Shown here: positions 28,046 through 34,989 of the stretch, one piece after another
How positions within the stretch are numbered: position 1 is the first letter of the stretch
How the letters are laid out: each line of letters begins with the position of its first letter
Assembly: GCF_000614145.1 (NCBI RefSeq)
Contig: NZ_BAKK01000041.1
Span: 1-34,989, forward strand
Direction of reading: 5' to 3'
Origin: Bacteroides faecichinchillae JCM 17102
GTDB lineage: Bacteria; Bacteroidota; Bacteroidia; Bacteroidales; Bacteroidaceae
DNA: 34,989 nucleotides
The notes under the pieces: generated by a model
The model's database searches: none
What the model saw: only the letters and a program-made list of their open reading frames with translations
What the model was told of the DNA's origin: nothing
Made by a program: the position numbers and the translations under genes

Positions 28046-29464
28046 ATGAAGAAACAGTTTTATGTGAGGAAAACTTTTATATCGGTTGTATTGTCTATCT
28101 GTTTTTTGCCCTTATGGGGACAGAGTGACTTTTCTCAAATTGATTCATTAATCAAAAAGATGCTTCCCGTAGCCTCTGAAGTCGGGATATCTGTTTATGA
28201 TCTGACGGCAAAGACTCCATTATATAATTTTCGTGCTGATAAACTCTCCCGTCCTGCTTCGACAATGAAGTTACTGACGGCAATTACTGCTCTGTCCCGT
28301 CCCGAAGCTGATGATCCTTTTCGTACAGAGGTGTGGTATGACGGTGTGATAGAGCATGATACTTTGCAAGGCAATCTATATGTTGTAGGAGGATTTGATC
28401 CTGAATTTGACGAACTGGCAATGGATTCGCTGGTAAGAGAGGTGATCACTTTCCCTTTTTCGGTGATTAACGGACAGGTCTATGGAGATGTATCCATGAA
28501 AGACTCACTTTATTGGGGAAGCGGTTGGGCATGGGATGATAATCCGGAAGCTTATCAACCTTATTTGTCTCCGTTAATGTATTGTAAAGGTATTGTTGAA
28601 GTGGAAGTTGCCCCAGGAGCTCAACAGGGAGATTCGGCAAGAGTCTTTTGTAAACCGATCTCTTCTTATTATACAGTGACGAATCAGGCAAAAACACATA
28701 CTCCGTCTGCCGGAAAGTTCTCTGTTTCACGTGATTGGCTTACTAATGGGAATAATATCATTGTAAAAGGTAATATGGATGGTATTCGTAAATCCTGGGT
28801 CAATGTTTATGATTCAAAGTGTTACTTCATGCACGCATTTCTTGAACGACTTCAGGGGCGTGGAATTGTAGTTCCCCAATCGTATGGTTTTGCTGAAATT
28901 CCTCTTGCTGGGGTACAAAAGATGAGTAGTCGGGAAACTCCGGTGCAAGACGTTTTGAATCAATTGATGAAGGAAAGTGATAATTTGAATGCAGAAGCTT
29001 TTCTTTGTCGTCTGGGGGCGCAAGCTACAGGTAAGAAATATGTAACGGCTAAAGACGGGATTACCGAGATTATGAATCTGATTGAGCAATTGGGACACGA
29101 TCCGAAAGACTATAAGATTGCAGATGGTTGCGGATTATCGAATTATGACTATCTCACTCCTGCCCTGCTTGTAGATTTCCTGAAATATGCTTATTCTCAG
29201 ACTGACATTTTTCAGAAGTTGTATAAATCACTTCCCATTGCCGGAATCGACGGGACGTTGCAAAACCGAATGAAAGGAACCGTTGCTTATAAGAATGTAC
29301 ATGCAAAAACCGGATCGTATACAGCTATTAATGCATTGGCAGGATATTTGAGAATGAAGAACGGTCATGAAGTCGCATTTGCCATTATGAATCAGAATGT
29401 GCTTTCAGCAGCTAAAGCAAGAGCTTTTCAGGATAAGGTTTGCGAAATAATAATCGGGCGTTGA
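28046..29464 (+). CDS. dacB: D-alanyl-D-alanine carboxypeptidase/endopeptidase (PBP4, S13 family)
   Basis: A 472-residue periplasmic penicillin-binding protein that trims or cuts peptidoglycan cross-links. It has a signal peptide ending near PLWGQ and all three active-site motifs: S72-x-x-K75 in ASTMKLLTA, SxN in KESDNLNAEAF, and KTG in HAKTGSYTAINALAGY. The large domain between the first two motifs (about 90-300) is the usual insertion of class C type-4 PBPs. The length is normal. It follows the TlpA-like gene closely. The 129 bases after it separate it from the paralog/sigma operon. Confidence 0.94.
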   Translation: MKKQFYVRKTFISVVLSICFLPLWGQSDFSQIDSLIKKMLPVASEVGISVYDLTAKTPLYNFRADKLSRPASTMKLLTAITALSRPEADDPFRTEVWYDGVIEHDTLQGNLYVVGGFDPEFDELAMDSLVREVITFPFSVINGQVYGDVSMKDSLYWGSGWAWDDNPEAYQPYLSPLMYCKGIVEVEVAPGAQQGDSARVFCKPISSYYTVTNQAKTHTPSAGKFSVSRDWLTNGNNIIVKGNMDGIRKSWVNVYDSKCYFMHAFLERLQGRGIVVPQSYGFAEIPLAGVQKMSSRETPVQDVLNQLMKESDNLNAEAFLCRLGAQATGKKYVTAKDGITEIMNLIEQLGHDPKDYKIADGCGLSNYDYLTPALLVDFLKYAYSQTDIFQKLYKSLPIAGIDGTLQNRMKGTVAYKNVHAKTGSYTAINALAGYLRMKNGHEVAFAIMNQNVLSAAKARAFQDKVCEIIIGR

Positions 29465-29593
29465 TGATCGAATTAAGTGTTAGTTCTCTTTTTTTTAAAG
29501 AAAATACTGTTTTGTTTGAACGTTTCCTTTCTTCGCGTGTATGCTTTGTCGGTACCGTTCTATTGAAAACAATGTCGAATTAAAAAAGAGTAA

Positions 29594-30841
29594 ATGATGA
29601 AAACTATCAAATATCTGTTGTTTATCCTGTTTTGTTGTTACACTACACTGTCATATTCTCAAGTTGAGTCGGCTTTAAATGACAACATATTATCTCCGGA
29701 CTCAATTGCAAAGGTTGTAAAAAGTATGCGTGATAAGCTGGATCAAGCAAAACAAAAAGTGAAAGATAACCCTAAAGACGAAAGAGCATGGCTGGAATAT
29801 TCGGGAGTACTTCAAATACTTAAAAGTGTTTCATTGATGCAGTCAATGAAACCATCGGTAAAGTATCCGGCTCCGGACTCGGATATCCAAAAGGAAATGG
29901 ATGAAATGCTGGAAGGTATGAAGCAAAATATACCTAATACTGCTACTTATGCTATTACGCGGAACTCGAATATTAAGCCGGGTGAACAGAGAATGTCATT
30001 TGACGAGATCATAGAGAAATGGCCTGATGCTGTCTTACATTATCCTACTTATGTGGCTGTGTCATTGAGAGATGAAAAACGGTTGAAAGAGATCTGTAAA
30101 CGTTGGTATGAATCCGGAGAATTTCCTCCCCAGCAACTGAACTTTGCCTATAATGAGTTAGCTTCGGCAGAGAAAAATGCTATTATTTTTATGGGGGGGT
30201 GCTTTGATTTGTACGGTGTCAGGGTACTTCAGAGTGTAAAAGACCAGTTTGCGGATAAGAAGATTATTATGTATCCTTTCTTGACCAACTCCTTTTCTAT
30301 AGATAAAGTAACTGAAGAGTTGGGGATACCTAAATATAGAAAGGCAGAAAATGATACAATCTCATATGCTTCGCCCGGTGACTTTATGAAAAGCTACTCC
30401 AGAGAACTCAAAGGAGTGATAGAACATTTTGCTAAGTATAGCAATCGGCCTATTTATTTTACGATAACAATGGATGAAATGGCTAAAAATGCTCTTAAAG
30501 ATAATTTGCATTCCGAAGGCCTGTTAATGAAATATTCTTCCAAACCCTATGATAATCTGGCAGTTATGCGGCGGAACTTTGAGAATGTGTATTTGATGGA
30601 TTATCTGCGTGAGTCTTTTTATCCTCAAACTCTTGCTGTGTCAGCCTTTGATCCTAAAGTGAATGACGGACTTAATCTTTATTATATCCCTGCCCTTAAA
30701 GCTCTGTTACAATTCTACAAAGAGTCGGAAGATCATAATCATTATGATAAACTGTATTCAATTCTGCGGACTGTTATCGACGATGCGAAATCTTGTACCA
30801 AAGAAGTGCGGGAGCAGTATTTGAAAAGTATTAATTCCTGA
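29594..30841 (+). CDS. Exported protein of unknown function, paralog of the next gene (415 aa)
   Basis: I cannot name this protein. It has a signal peptide (LFILFCCYTTLSYSQ), then a helical, TPR-like N-terminal part (DNPKDERAWLEYSGVLQIL). The C-terminal part (from about residue 195) reads EKNAIIFMGGCFDLYGVRVLQSV, ADKKIIMYPFLTNSF, RPIYFTITMDEMAKNALKDNLHSEGLLMKYS and ENVYLMDYL. The strand order and the RPIYF...EGLLMKY stretch recall the periplasmic tail of DUF2723 membrane proteins (RPVYFA...EGLAYRL). That resemblance is from memory and weak. It is 17 bases ahead of a paralog and in line with sigma and anti-sigma genes, so it may be the target or sensor of that regulon. Confidence 0.7.
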   Translation: MMKTIKYLLFILFCCYTTLSYSQVESALNDNILSPDSIAKVVKSMRDKLDQAKQKVKDNPKDERAWLEYSGVLQILKSVSLMQSMKPSVKYPAPDSDIQKEMDEMLEGMKQNIPNTATYAITRNSNIKPGEQRMSFDEIIEKWPDAVLHYPTYVAVSLRDEKRLKEICKRWYESGEFPPQQLNFAYNELASAEKNAIIFMGGCFDLYGVRVLQSVKDQFADKKIIMYPFLTNSFSIDKVTEELGIPKYRKAENDTISYASPGDFMKSYSRELKGVIEHFAKYSNRPIYFTITMDEMAKNALKDNLHSEGLLMKYSSKPYDNLAVMRRNFENVYLMDYLRESFYPQTLAVSAFDPKVNDGLNLYYIPALKALLQFYKESEDHNHYDKLYSILRTVIDDAKSCTKEVREQYLKSINS

Positions 30842-30858
30842 GTAAACTGATAAGAAAT

Positions 30859-32114
30859 ATGAGGCGATTTATCTATTTATTATATTTTCTCATCATTTTG
30901 GGACAGGTAGCAACTGCCCAGAATACAAAGCCTCTGGAGATATCTTTGATGGGATATCCTATATCTTTGGAGATTTCCTGGTATCAGACGCAGAAGGAAG
31001 CCTGGAAAATAGAATTGAAGAAAGATAAAAGGAATGAAAAGGCATGGGATAACTACGCGTACGCCTGTTTTGCAATATGGCAAACGGAAGAGGATTCTTC
31101 AAAGAAGCAGGAATTTCGAAAGGAATTGAGTACGTGTATAAAAAAAATGAAGAAGTTTATTCCTGATACTCGTACCTACTATCGTTATTTCCTGTTGCAG
31201 AACACTGATTCACAGCAACAGGAACGCATTCATCAACAGATACTTTCTTTAAAACGGACTTGTGAACGGGATTTTCTGGATGACATACGTTATTGTTACG
31301 AGATGCATCAGATAGAAAAGATGAAAGAGATAGCTTATGAATGGTATAAGAGTGGTTTGTTTTCTTCCGATCTTCTCTCCTATTGTTACAACGAGTTAGT
31401 CGGTCTGGAGAGAAATTCTGTACTCGTTTCCGAACCGACATTAAGTATATTTTATCATCATTTACTTCAATATGGACTAGGACTATTTGCGGATATTGAG
31501 ATCATATCCTCGGTCGATTTAATGAAACCCGAACAGGCAAGTGGTTTTGGGAGAAGCAGGGTGTAGATCTGAAAATCTTTTCAGATAGTAAAAAGATAGC
31601 ACCCGGAGCGGAATATTTTCTGGAAAAAGAAAAACGCCCGGTGTATTTCAGCCAATTTGTGTTTCAAAAGGATCTGTTAGAAGCTTTGAAGAACAAGTTA
31701 TATTCCGAAGGATTAGTATTAAAGTATTCATTGAAGCCATATAATAACATAGCAGTTGCGAGAAAGAATTATGAGCAGGTTTATTTATTAGATTATTTGC
31801 GTCGTCCATGGGTATGCTATCATCCGGGTATTACGTACAATATGACTGCTAATTGGAATTATATTATCTCCTTTGCACCATTGCTACAATTCTATCGTAC
31901 AAGTGGGGATAAAAACCAATATGTGAAGTTGAAGAATCTGTTGCAGGGTATTTTGGATCATACTCGTTTTTCTAAAGCTGCTACTGAATATGAGAAAATG
32001 ATAGAAGCAGTAATGGCTCGTCAATTGGAAATGAAGGAGAAAGGAGAGTCTGTTATTAAAATTGTTGATAGGAGAGACGAATTTCAGAAACTTATAGACG
32101 GAGTGGAACCATGA
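30859..32114 (+). CDS. Exported paralog of the preceding protein (418 aa when repaired; frameshifted)
   Basis: Open from 30859, this stops at 31566, and the rest reads in another frame to 32114. Adding one G at 31536-31537 gives MKPEQGKWFWEKQGVDLKIF and one 418-residue protein, almost the same length as the 415-residue neighbour. Shared features include RNEKAWDNYAYA, EIAYEWYKSGLFSSDLLSYCYNELVGLERNS, RPVYFSQFVFQ, NKLYSEGLVLKYSLKPYNN and YEQVYLLDYL. A signal peptide (ending QVATAQ) is present. Its stop codon overlaps the sigma factor start (ATGA), showing translational coupling. The function is not known. The duplicate may partner or compete with the first copy. The break is most likely a read error. 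Confidence 0.72.
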
Positions 32115-32715
32115 TGTTATTCAGAACTTTCAAACATGACGAAACGGACGAGCAACTCATGGAACGGTTTGTCACTAAAAGGAGTGAAAAAGCCTTTGAA
32201 GAGCTTTATAAGAGGTACGCTCCCCGGTTGAAGGGATTTTTCATGCGGATGTTTTCCGGTAATGCAGCTTTGGCAGATGATTTTCTACAGGAATTGTTTC
32301 TTCGTATTTATGAAGCAAGAGACAGTTATCAACAAGGAAAATGTTTTTCTACATGGGTTTTCTCTATGGCGTACAATCTCTGTAAAAATGAATATCGACA
32401 TCGTGAGATTGTAGAAGAATATATGTCTCAACAGTCCTATATGGAAGAAAAAGATTATTGCGTTTCTCCGGAATTTGAGACTGTTTATGATCGGCAAGTG
32501 TTTAATGAACAATTGAAAAAGATCCTCACAAGCCTGACAGACGAGCAACGAGCAGCGTATACTCTTCGATATGAAGAGGAACTTTCGGTCCAGGAAATTG
32601 CACAAGTGCTCCATTGTCCCGAGGAACAGTGAAATCCCGCTTATTTTATACATTAAGAATATTGCAGCATTCATTATCTAACTATAACCCCCAAACAAGT
32701 GATTATGAAAAATGA
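32111..32715 (+). CDS. ECF-type RNA polymerase sigma factor (frameshifted near the C-terminus)
   Basis: A sigma-70 family extracytoplasmic-function sigma factor. As given it stops at 32632 after CPEEQ. Adding one G at 32623-32624 restores CPEGTVKSRLFYTLRILQ and a 201-residue protein ending at 32715. Region 2 is visible in FEELYKRYAPRLKGFF...ALADDFLQELFLRIYE (core binding and -10 recognition). Region 4 is visible in LTDEQRAAYTLRYEEELSVQEIAQVLHCPEGTVKSRL, the helix-turn-helix. The repaired end overlaps the following anti-sigma start, and its own start overlaps the preceding gene's stop, so the four genes form one transcript. It likely drives its own operon. Unrepaired, the region 4 recognition helix would be cut. 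Confidence 0.88.
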
Positions 32716-33274
32716 TGATTTAGAAAGATTGGAAGAATCACAGGAAATACAACGGTTGATTCGTTCTGCGAAGAAACAATATGAACAGGAAAAGGTGGAT
32801 TATTCTCCTGTCTCTTTTTCTTTTGTTATGGAGTCTATCAGGAAAAAGCAAAATCAAAAGAAAAAGTTGCGAATTTCCCCTTGGTGGCTGACTGCTGCCT
32901 GTTTGTTAGGCTGGATAATCGGTTATGCGTTTTCGGGTGGACAAGAATCACAGCCGGATAATCGGTTGGCTATTACGGATACAGTAATCGTCGTACACGA
33001 AAAGATAGATACTGTATATCAAAAAGTAGAAACGCAGCCAACGAAGGTATTAACTGCTACTCACAACGTAGAAAAACTTGTGTCTTCAGAAAAAGTGGCT
33101 ACTCAAAATGAAAAAACAAACAGACAGACAGTACCGGTTCTGATATCTCCTGAGTTTTTGCAGCCACAAATGAGTATGCCGGACCCGGAAAGCGATTGTT
33201 ATGCAGCAAATGGAATGACTGTTGCCGAAGATAATTATCCGATTCATTTGCTAATGACTGTACAATCTAGATAG
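32705..33274 (+). CDS. Single-pass membrane protein, probable anti-sigma factor
   Basis: A 189-residue protein with an N-terminal cytoplasmic charged segment (DDLERLEESQEIQRLIRSAK), one transmembrane helix (about 59-77, PWWLTAACLLGWIIGYAFS) and a periplasmic region of low complexity (TDTVIVVHEKIDTVYQKVE). This layout and its position right after, and overlapping, an ECF sigma gene indicate an anti-sigma factor. No standard zinc-binding or FecR domain is recognised, so the fit rests on context. The start is the ATG at 32705 in the overlap. An in-frame GTG two codons earlier is unlikely. It is the last gene before a 1.7 kb region without an intact gene. Confidence 0.75.
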   Translation: MKNDDLERLEESQEIQRLIRSAKKQYEQEKVDYSPVSFSFVMESIRKKQNQKKKLRISPWWLTAACLLGWIIGYAFSGGQESQPDNRLAITDTVIVVHEKIDTVYQKVETQPTKVLTATHNVEKLVSSEKVATQNEKTNRQTVPVLISPEFLQPQMSMPDPESDCYAANGMTVAEDNYPIHLLMTVQSR

Positions 33275-33337
33275 AGATAGTAAGTAAATGTCTCTAACTG
33301 ATAAGATAGAAAAGACTAAGTATAAAAGATATAGTCG

Positions 33338-33416
33338 AACTATTAGTTTCATGCAGTGAAACTAATAGTTTCACACCGAGGAACTAAAGGTTTCAAAGAG
33401 TGAAACCTTTAGTTTC
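33338..33416. repeat. Paired hairpin repeats (TTTCA/TGAAA)
   Basis: Two adjacent stem-loops share a theme. Hairpin 1 has a perfect 14-bp stem, AACTATTAGTTTCA (33338-33351) with TGAAACTAATAGTT (33357-33370), and loop TGCAG. Hairpin 2 pairs 33380-33395 with 33401-33416 (16 bp with one G-U), loop AAGAG. Ten bases separate them. They follow the anti-sigma gene and may end that operon, but look more like an intergenic repeat family. Confidence 0.8.
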
Positions 33417-33476
33417 GAATATATGAAACTTGTATTATAATATGAAAATAGTGATAGGAACTAAATTCATGTTATC

Positions 33477-33608
33477 TTAGCTTTTTTCTGTTTCCATAGA
33501 TTTCTTTAAATCTTTCTTCTGCCCTATTCGCCCGTATTCTTTCTGTAGCTCTTTCTGCTTTTCCTGAATGAGAGTAATGGTGAGGTAAAACGTCTGTCCA
33601 CTCTCCAA
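33477..33608 (-). CDS. Possible small ORF, weakly supported (43 aa)
   Basis: Downstream of a minus-strand promoter match lies a 44-codon open frame starting only with TTG (LESGQTFYLTITLIQ then a Lys/Glu-rich helix ending KSMETEKS). A second, longer frame over the same bases (33472-33672) starts upstream of the promoter and is not preferred. The strand is purine-rich, which makes Lys/Glu/Arg-rich frames by chance, so this could be non-coding. Confidence 0.2.
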   Translation of the reverse strand: MESGQTFYLTITLIQEKQKELQKEYGRIGQKKDLKKSMETEKS

Positions 33609-33621
33609 AAAACAAGTAATG

Positions 33622-33651
33622 CAAAGATAGCAAGACTATGATTTTTCCAAA
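33622..33651 (-). promoter_or_regulatory. Candidate promoter reading toward the anti-sigma gene
   Basis: On the minus strand TTTG (33651-33648) and TATCTTTG (33629-33622) are 18 bases apart, one short of the usual 19-21. It would give a short transcript, convergent with the sigma operon, through 33608-33477. Confidence 0.4.
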
Positions 33652-33755
33652 AAACGGATGGAATGGGTACAATATGCCCTAATCTCCCTATTCTTATAAT
33701 AGCATCTTAAACACATGACAGCCAGTGTATTCTGTTGCTAAACAGCAAAATGAAA

Positions 33756-33870
33756 GTGACAATAGAAATGCTGCAGATGTGTATTGTCACTCTATTGTCA
33801 CCGGTCTATTGTCACCATATTACAACTGATTCTCAGATGTATAACACTTAAAAGTGACAAATGACAATAA
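33756..33870. repeat. Iteron-like cluster of TATTGTCAC repeats
   Basis: The 9-10 base unit (C)TATTGTCAC occurs at 33781-33790 (GTATTGTCAC), 33792-33801 and 33806-33815, the last two identical and 14 bases apart. An inverted copy GTGACAATAG is at 33756-33765, and inverted, partly degenerate copies GTGACAA and ATGACAATAA are at 33854-33870. No protein gene is nearby that clearly uses it. This is a binding-site-like array, not a CRISPR. Confidence 0.75.
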
Positions 33871-34130
33871 AATAACCGTTTTGCAATGCTTAGTAGTCGT
33901 AGTTAATTGTTGCGGCATAGTAAGATGTCCCCTCCTGAGTCATTTAATATATTGTTGGGGCTTTAAAAACTTATTCTCACGCTTCGGTTAATTTGCTGTT
34001 GTTAGTCTTTCTGTTAGTAATTATCTTGCTATAACTACAATTCCTTTAGATTTGTTGGCGTATTGCACTTACATATACTATTATTTAGCTAATAGTTATT
34101 AGTAAAACAGTATAAAATACTAATATTATA
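33871..34130. other. AT-rich non-coding stretch
   Basis: No open frame of note in either direction. The stretch has several GTTAGT/TTATTAG words (e.g. 34001-34006 and 34013-34018) and a short palindromic CTAATA/TATTAG near 34090, and leads into the promoter at 34131. Nothing else is recognised. Confidence 0.6.
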
Positions 34131-34161
34131 TTTGGGATTTACAATATAGTTAGTATATTTG
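34131..34161 (+). promoter_or_regulatory. Full consensus Bacteroides promoter
   Basis: TTTG (34131-34134), 19 bases, then TATATTTG (34154-34161) matches TTTG-N19-21-TAnnTTTG exactly, the best promoter in the window. A second TATATTTG at 34199-34206 lacks a -33 element. About 115 bases of leader follow before the strong Shine-Dalgarno-like AAGGAGGA at 34269-34276. Confidence 0.75.
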
Positions 34162-34254
34162 CATTATAACAACGCGTATAGTTAGTGTGTATAATAAATA
34201 TATTTGTTATTCACAAACCGATACACGAGTTTTGCGCGCAAATACACTAACTAT
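34145..34254. repeat. Direct and inverted TATAGTTAGT repeats around the promoter
   Basis: TATAGTTAGT occurs at 34145-34154, overlapping the -7 element, and again at 34177-34186, exactly 32 bases on (about three helical turns). An inverted arm ACACTAACTAT (34244-34254) pairs with ATAGTTAGTGT (34178-34188) over 11 bases with 55 bases between. These look like operator sites or a leader stem. Confidence 0.65.
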
Positions 34255-34282
34255 TTTAATCATTTATAAAGGAGGAATCAAT

Positions 34283-34309
34283 ATGAAACATAATACACTG
34301 AGGTCTTAG
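34283..34309 (+). CDS. Short frame behind a strong promoter and RBS: leader peptide or start of a broken gene
   Basis: An ATG eight bases behind AAGGAGGA opens MKHNTLRS and stops at TAG (34307-34309). The same frame then stays open for another 45 codons, to a TGA at 34445-34447. So this is either an 8-residue leader peptide or the interrupted start of a former gene. I cannot decide between these from the sequence. Confidence 0.35.
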   Translation: MKHNTLRS

Positions 34310-34792
34310 AGTTGTTTGGCAGCCCCAGGCATAAATTTTGTTAAAAGCTCTGCTCTCATCGGATTTTTTACGGTCCCGTTAGTAATACCTGACAGAAGGC
34401 TTCCATATTCTTACGGCCTGCATCGGCTTATGCGTAACAGCATGTGACAACAGCCGGAAATAAAACAGATATTATAAACTATAAACATCCTGATAACAAT
34501 TATACCATGAACACATTAACTATTCATAGAACACCAAAGTCCCCCTTCTTCATTAGGAAAACGGAAGAATTGCAGCTTGTCAGCAAAAAGAAATTTGAAG
34601 CACTACCCGTTCAAACGTATTCGCGTACTGCCACAAATACCTTGCTTAATAATGTCCATCCGAACCAATGGAAACTTTATCGGCAACAGTGCCGCCCTCC
34701 TCCGTTCCCGTCCCTGTAAGATTTATTCGTCATCACAAAGTGTAAGAATGACTTGATTGAACGGTCGAAGACTGTAGAACTTCACTAAGTAG
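34310..34792. other. Degenerate region with interrupted frames
   Basis: No long intact gene. All three plus frames are open for short runs and then stop. One holds a lipoprotein-like ILTACIGLCVTAC stretch near 34410-34450. Another is open from 34444 to 34719 (starting at GTG, 91 codons, Pro- and Lys-rich tail), with no recognisable domain. This fits a decayed or error-laden gene downstream of the promoter at 34131. Confidence 0.45.
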
Positions 34793-34989
34793 ATAAGCCA
34801 CTCCTACAGTGAGTTGAAAGGTCTCGTATGCCCCCTTCCCAACAATCCGGGAAAGCATGCGGACGAATACATCAACATGTCCGAGGACCAATGGCTGGCG
34901 GGAAAGCTGAAGCGGGTGGACCGTTACAAGGATAACGGCTTTTTATTATCCACTACGGAGTATGAGTACGAACATGTCAGTACGGGGGG
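34793..34989 (+). CDS. Partial higher-GC open frame running off the window edge
   Basis: Open for 65 codons to the end, after a TAG at 34790-34792, with no good start codon. It reads SYSELKGLVCPLPNNPGK, then EDQWLAGKLKRVDRYKDNGF and LLSTTEYEYEH. The pattern of KRVDxYKDNGxLLSTTEYEYE resembles strands of RHS/YD-repeat-type or similar cell-surface proteins, but the match is only by eye. GC content is clearly above the rest of the window, which suggests acquired DNA. It may belong to the same broken gene as the sequence before it. Confidence 0.35.
   Translation, partial: MSHSYSELKGLVCPLPNNPGKHADEYINMSEDQWLAGKLKRVDRYKDNGFLLSTTEYEYEHVSTG

Noticed and set aside
33472..33672. 66-codon minus-strand frame as the real small gene
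   Set aside because: Its ATG is upstream of the promoter match at 33622-33651, and the purine-rich strand keeps more than one frame open by chance.
33756..33870. CRISPR array
   Set aside because: The repeats are only 9-10 bases long, occur in both orientations and are unevenly spaced, and there are no cas genes.

Overview
The window looks like a Bacteroides chromosome segment. It is AT-rich, and several genes are preceded by the Bacteroidales -7 promoter element (TAnnTTTG, twice with a plausible -33 element). It carries a SusC/SusD pair, surface lipoproteins with acidic export signals, a DUF4294 protein, and a helix-hairpin-helix/outer-membrane protein typical of Bacteroidetes. The species cannot be named from the sequence alone.

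Layout. (1) 85-5157: a small hypothetical gene, nadA, a SpoU/TrmH-type RNA methyltransferase, a DUF4294 protein and a 683-residue HHH/beta-barrel protein. (2) 5235-9903: a radical SAM protein, then a very large secreted GH31 glycosidase with FN3, discoidin-like, dockerin-like and cohesin-like domains. (3) 10059-12564: a SulP anion transporter and a rubrerythrin, with a strong terminator after the rubrerythrin. (4) 12803-22867: the most striking unit, an apparent operon encoding a secreted subtilisin-like protease, a secreted S9 dipeptidyl-peptidase-type enzyme, SusC, SusD and two lipoproteins. This reads as a PUL-like system for proteins or peptides rather than glycans. It starts at a good promoter and ends at a 20-bp-stem bidirectional terminator. 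(5) 22979-26608: nadB, divergent from a small PH-like membrane protein, then a dihydrolipoyl dehydrogenase. (6) 26820-33274: a TlpA-like lipoprotein with dacB, then an overlapping gene set of two paralogous exported proteins of unknown function, an ECF sigma factor and a probable anti-sigma protein. (7) 33275-34989: no intact gene. It holds paired hairpin repeats, iteron-like TATTGTCAC repeats, a consensus promoter with a strong ribosome binding site leading into a stopped frame, degenerate sequence, and a higher-GC open frame running off the edge.

Five genes are broken by a total of six single-base losses. Each loss lies in a short homopolymer (A, C or G), and each is exactly repaired by adding one base. 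The repaired proteins have normal family lengths and complete motifs. This pattern fits systematic homopolymer undercalling in the read data much better than six real mutations, so I annotate these as single genes and state the repair.

Functionally, nadA and nadB (aspartate to quinolinate, for NAD) sit 21 kb apart in separate units. The protease/SusCD operon would cleave extracellular protein, trim peptides and import them through a TonB-dependent channel. The sigma/anti-sigma pair probably controls its own operon of exported paralogs.
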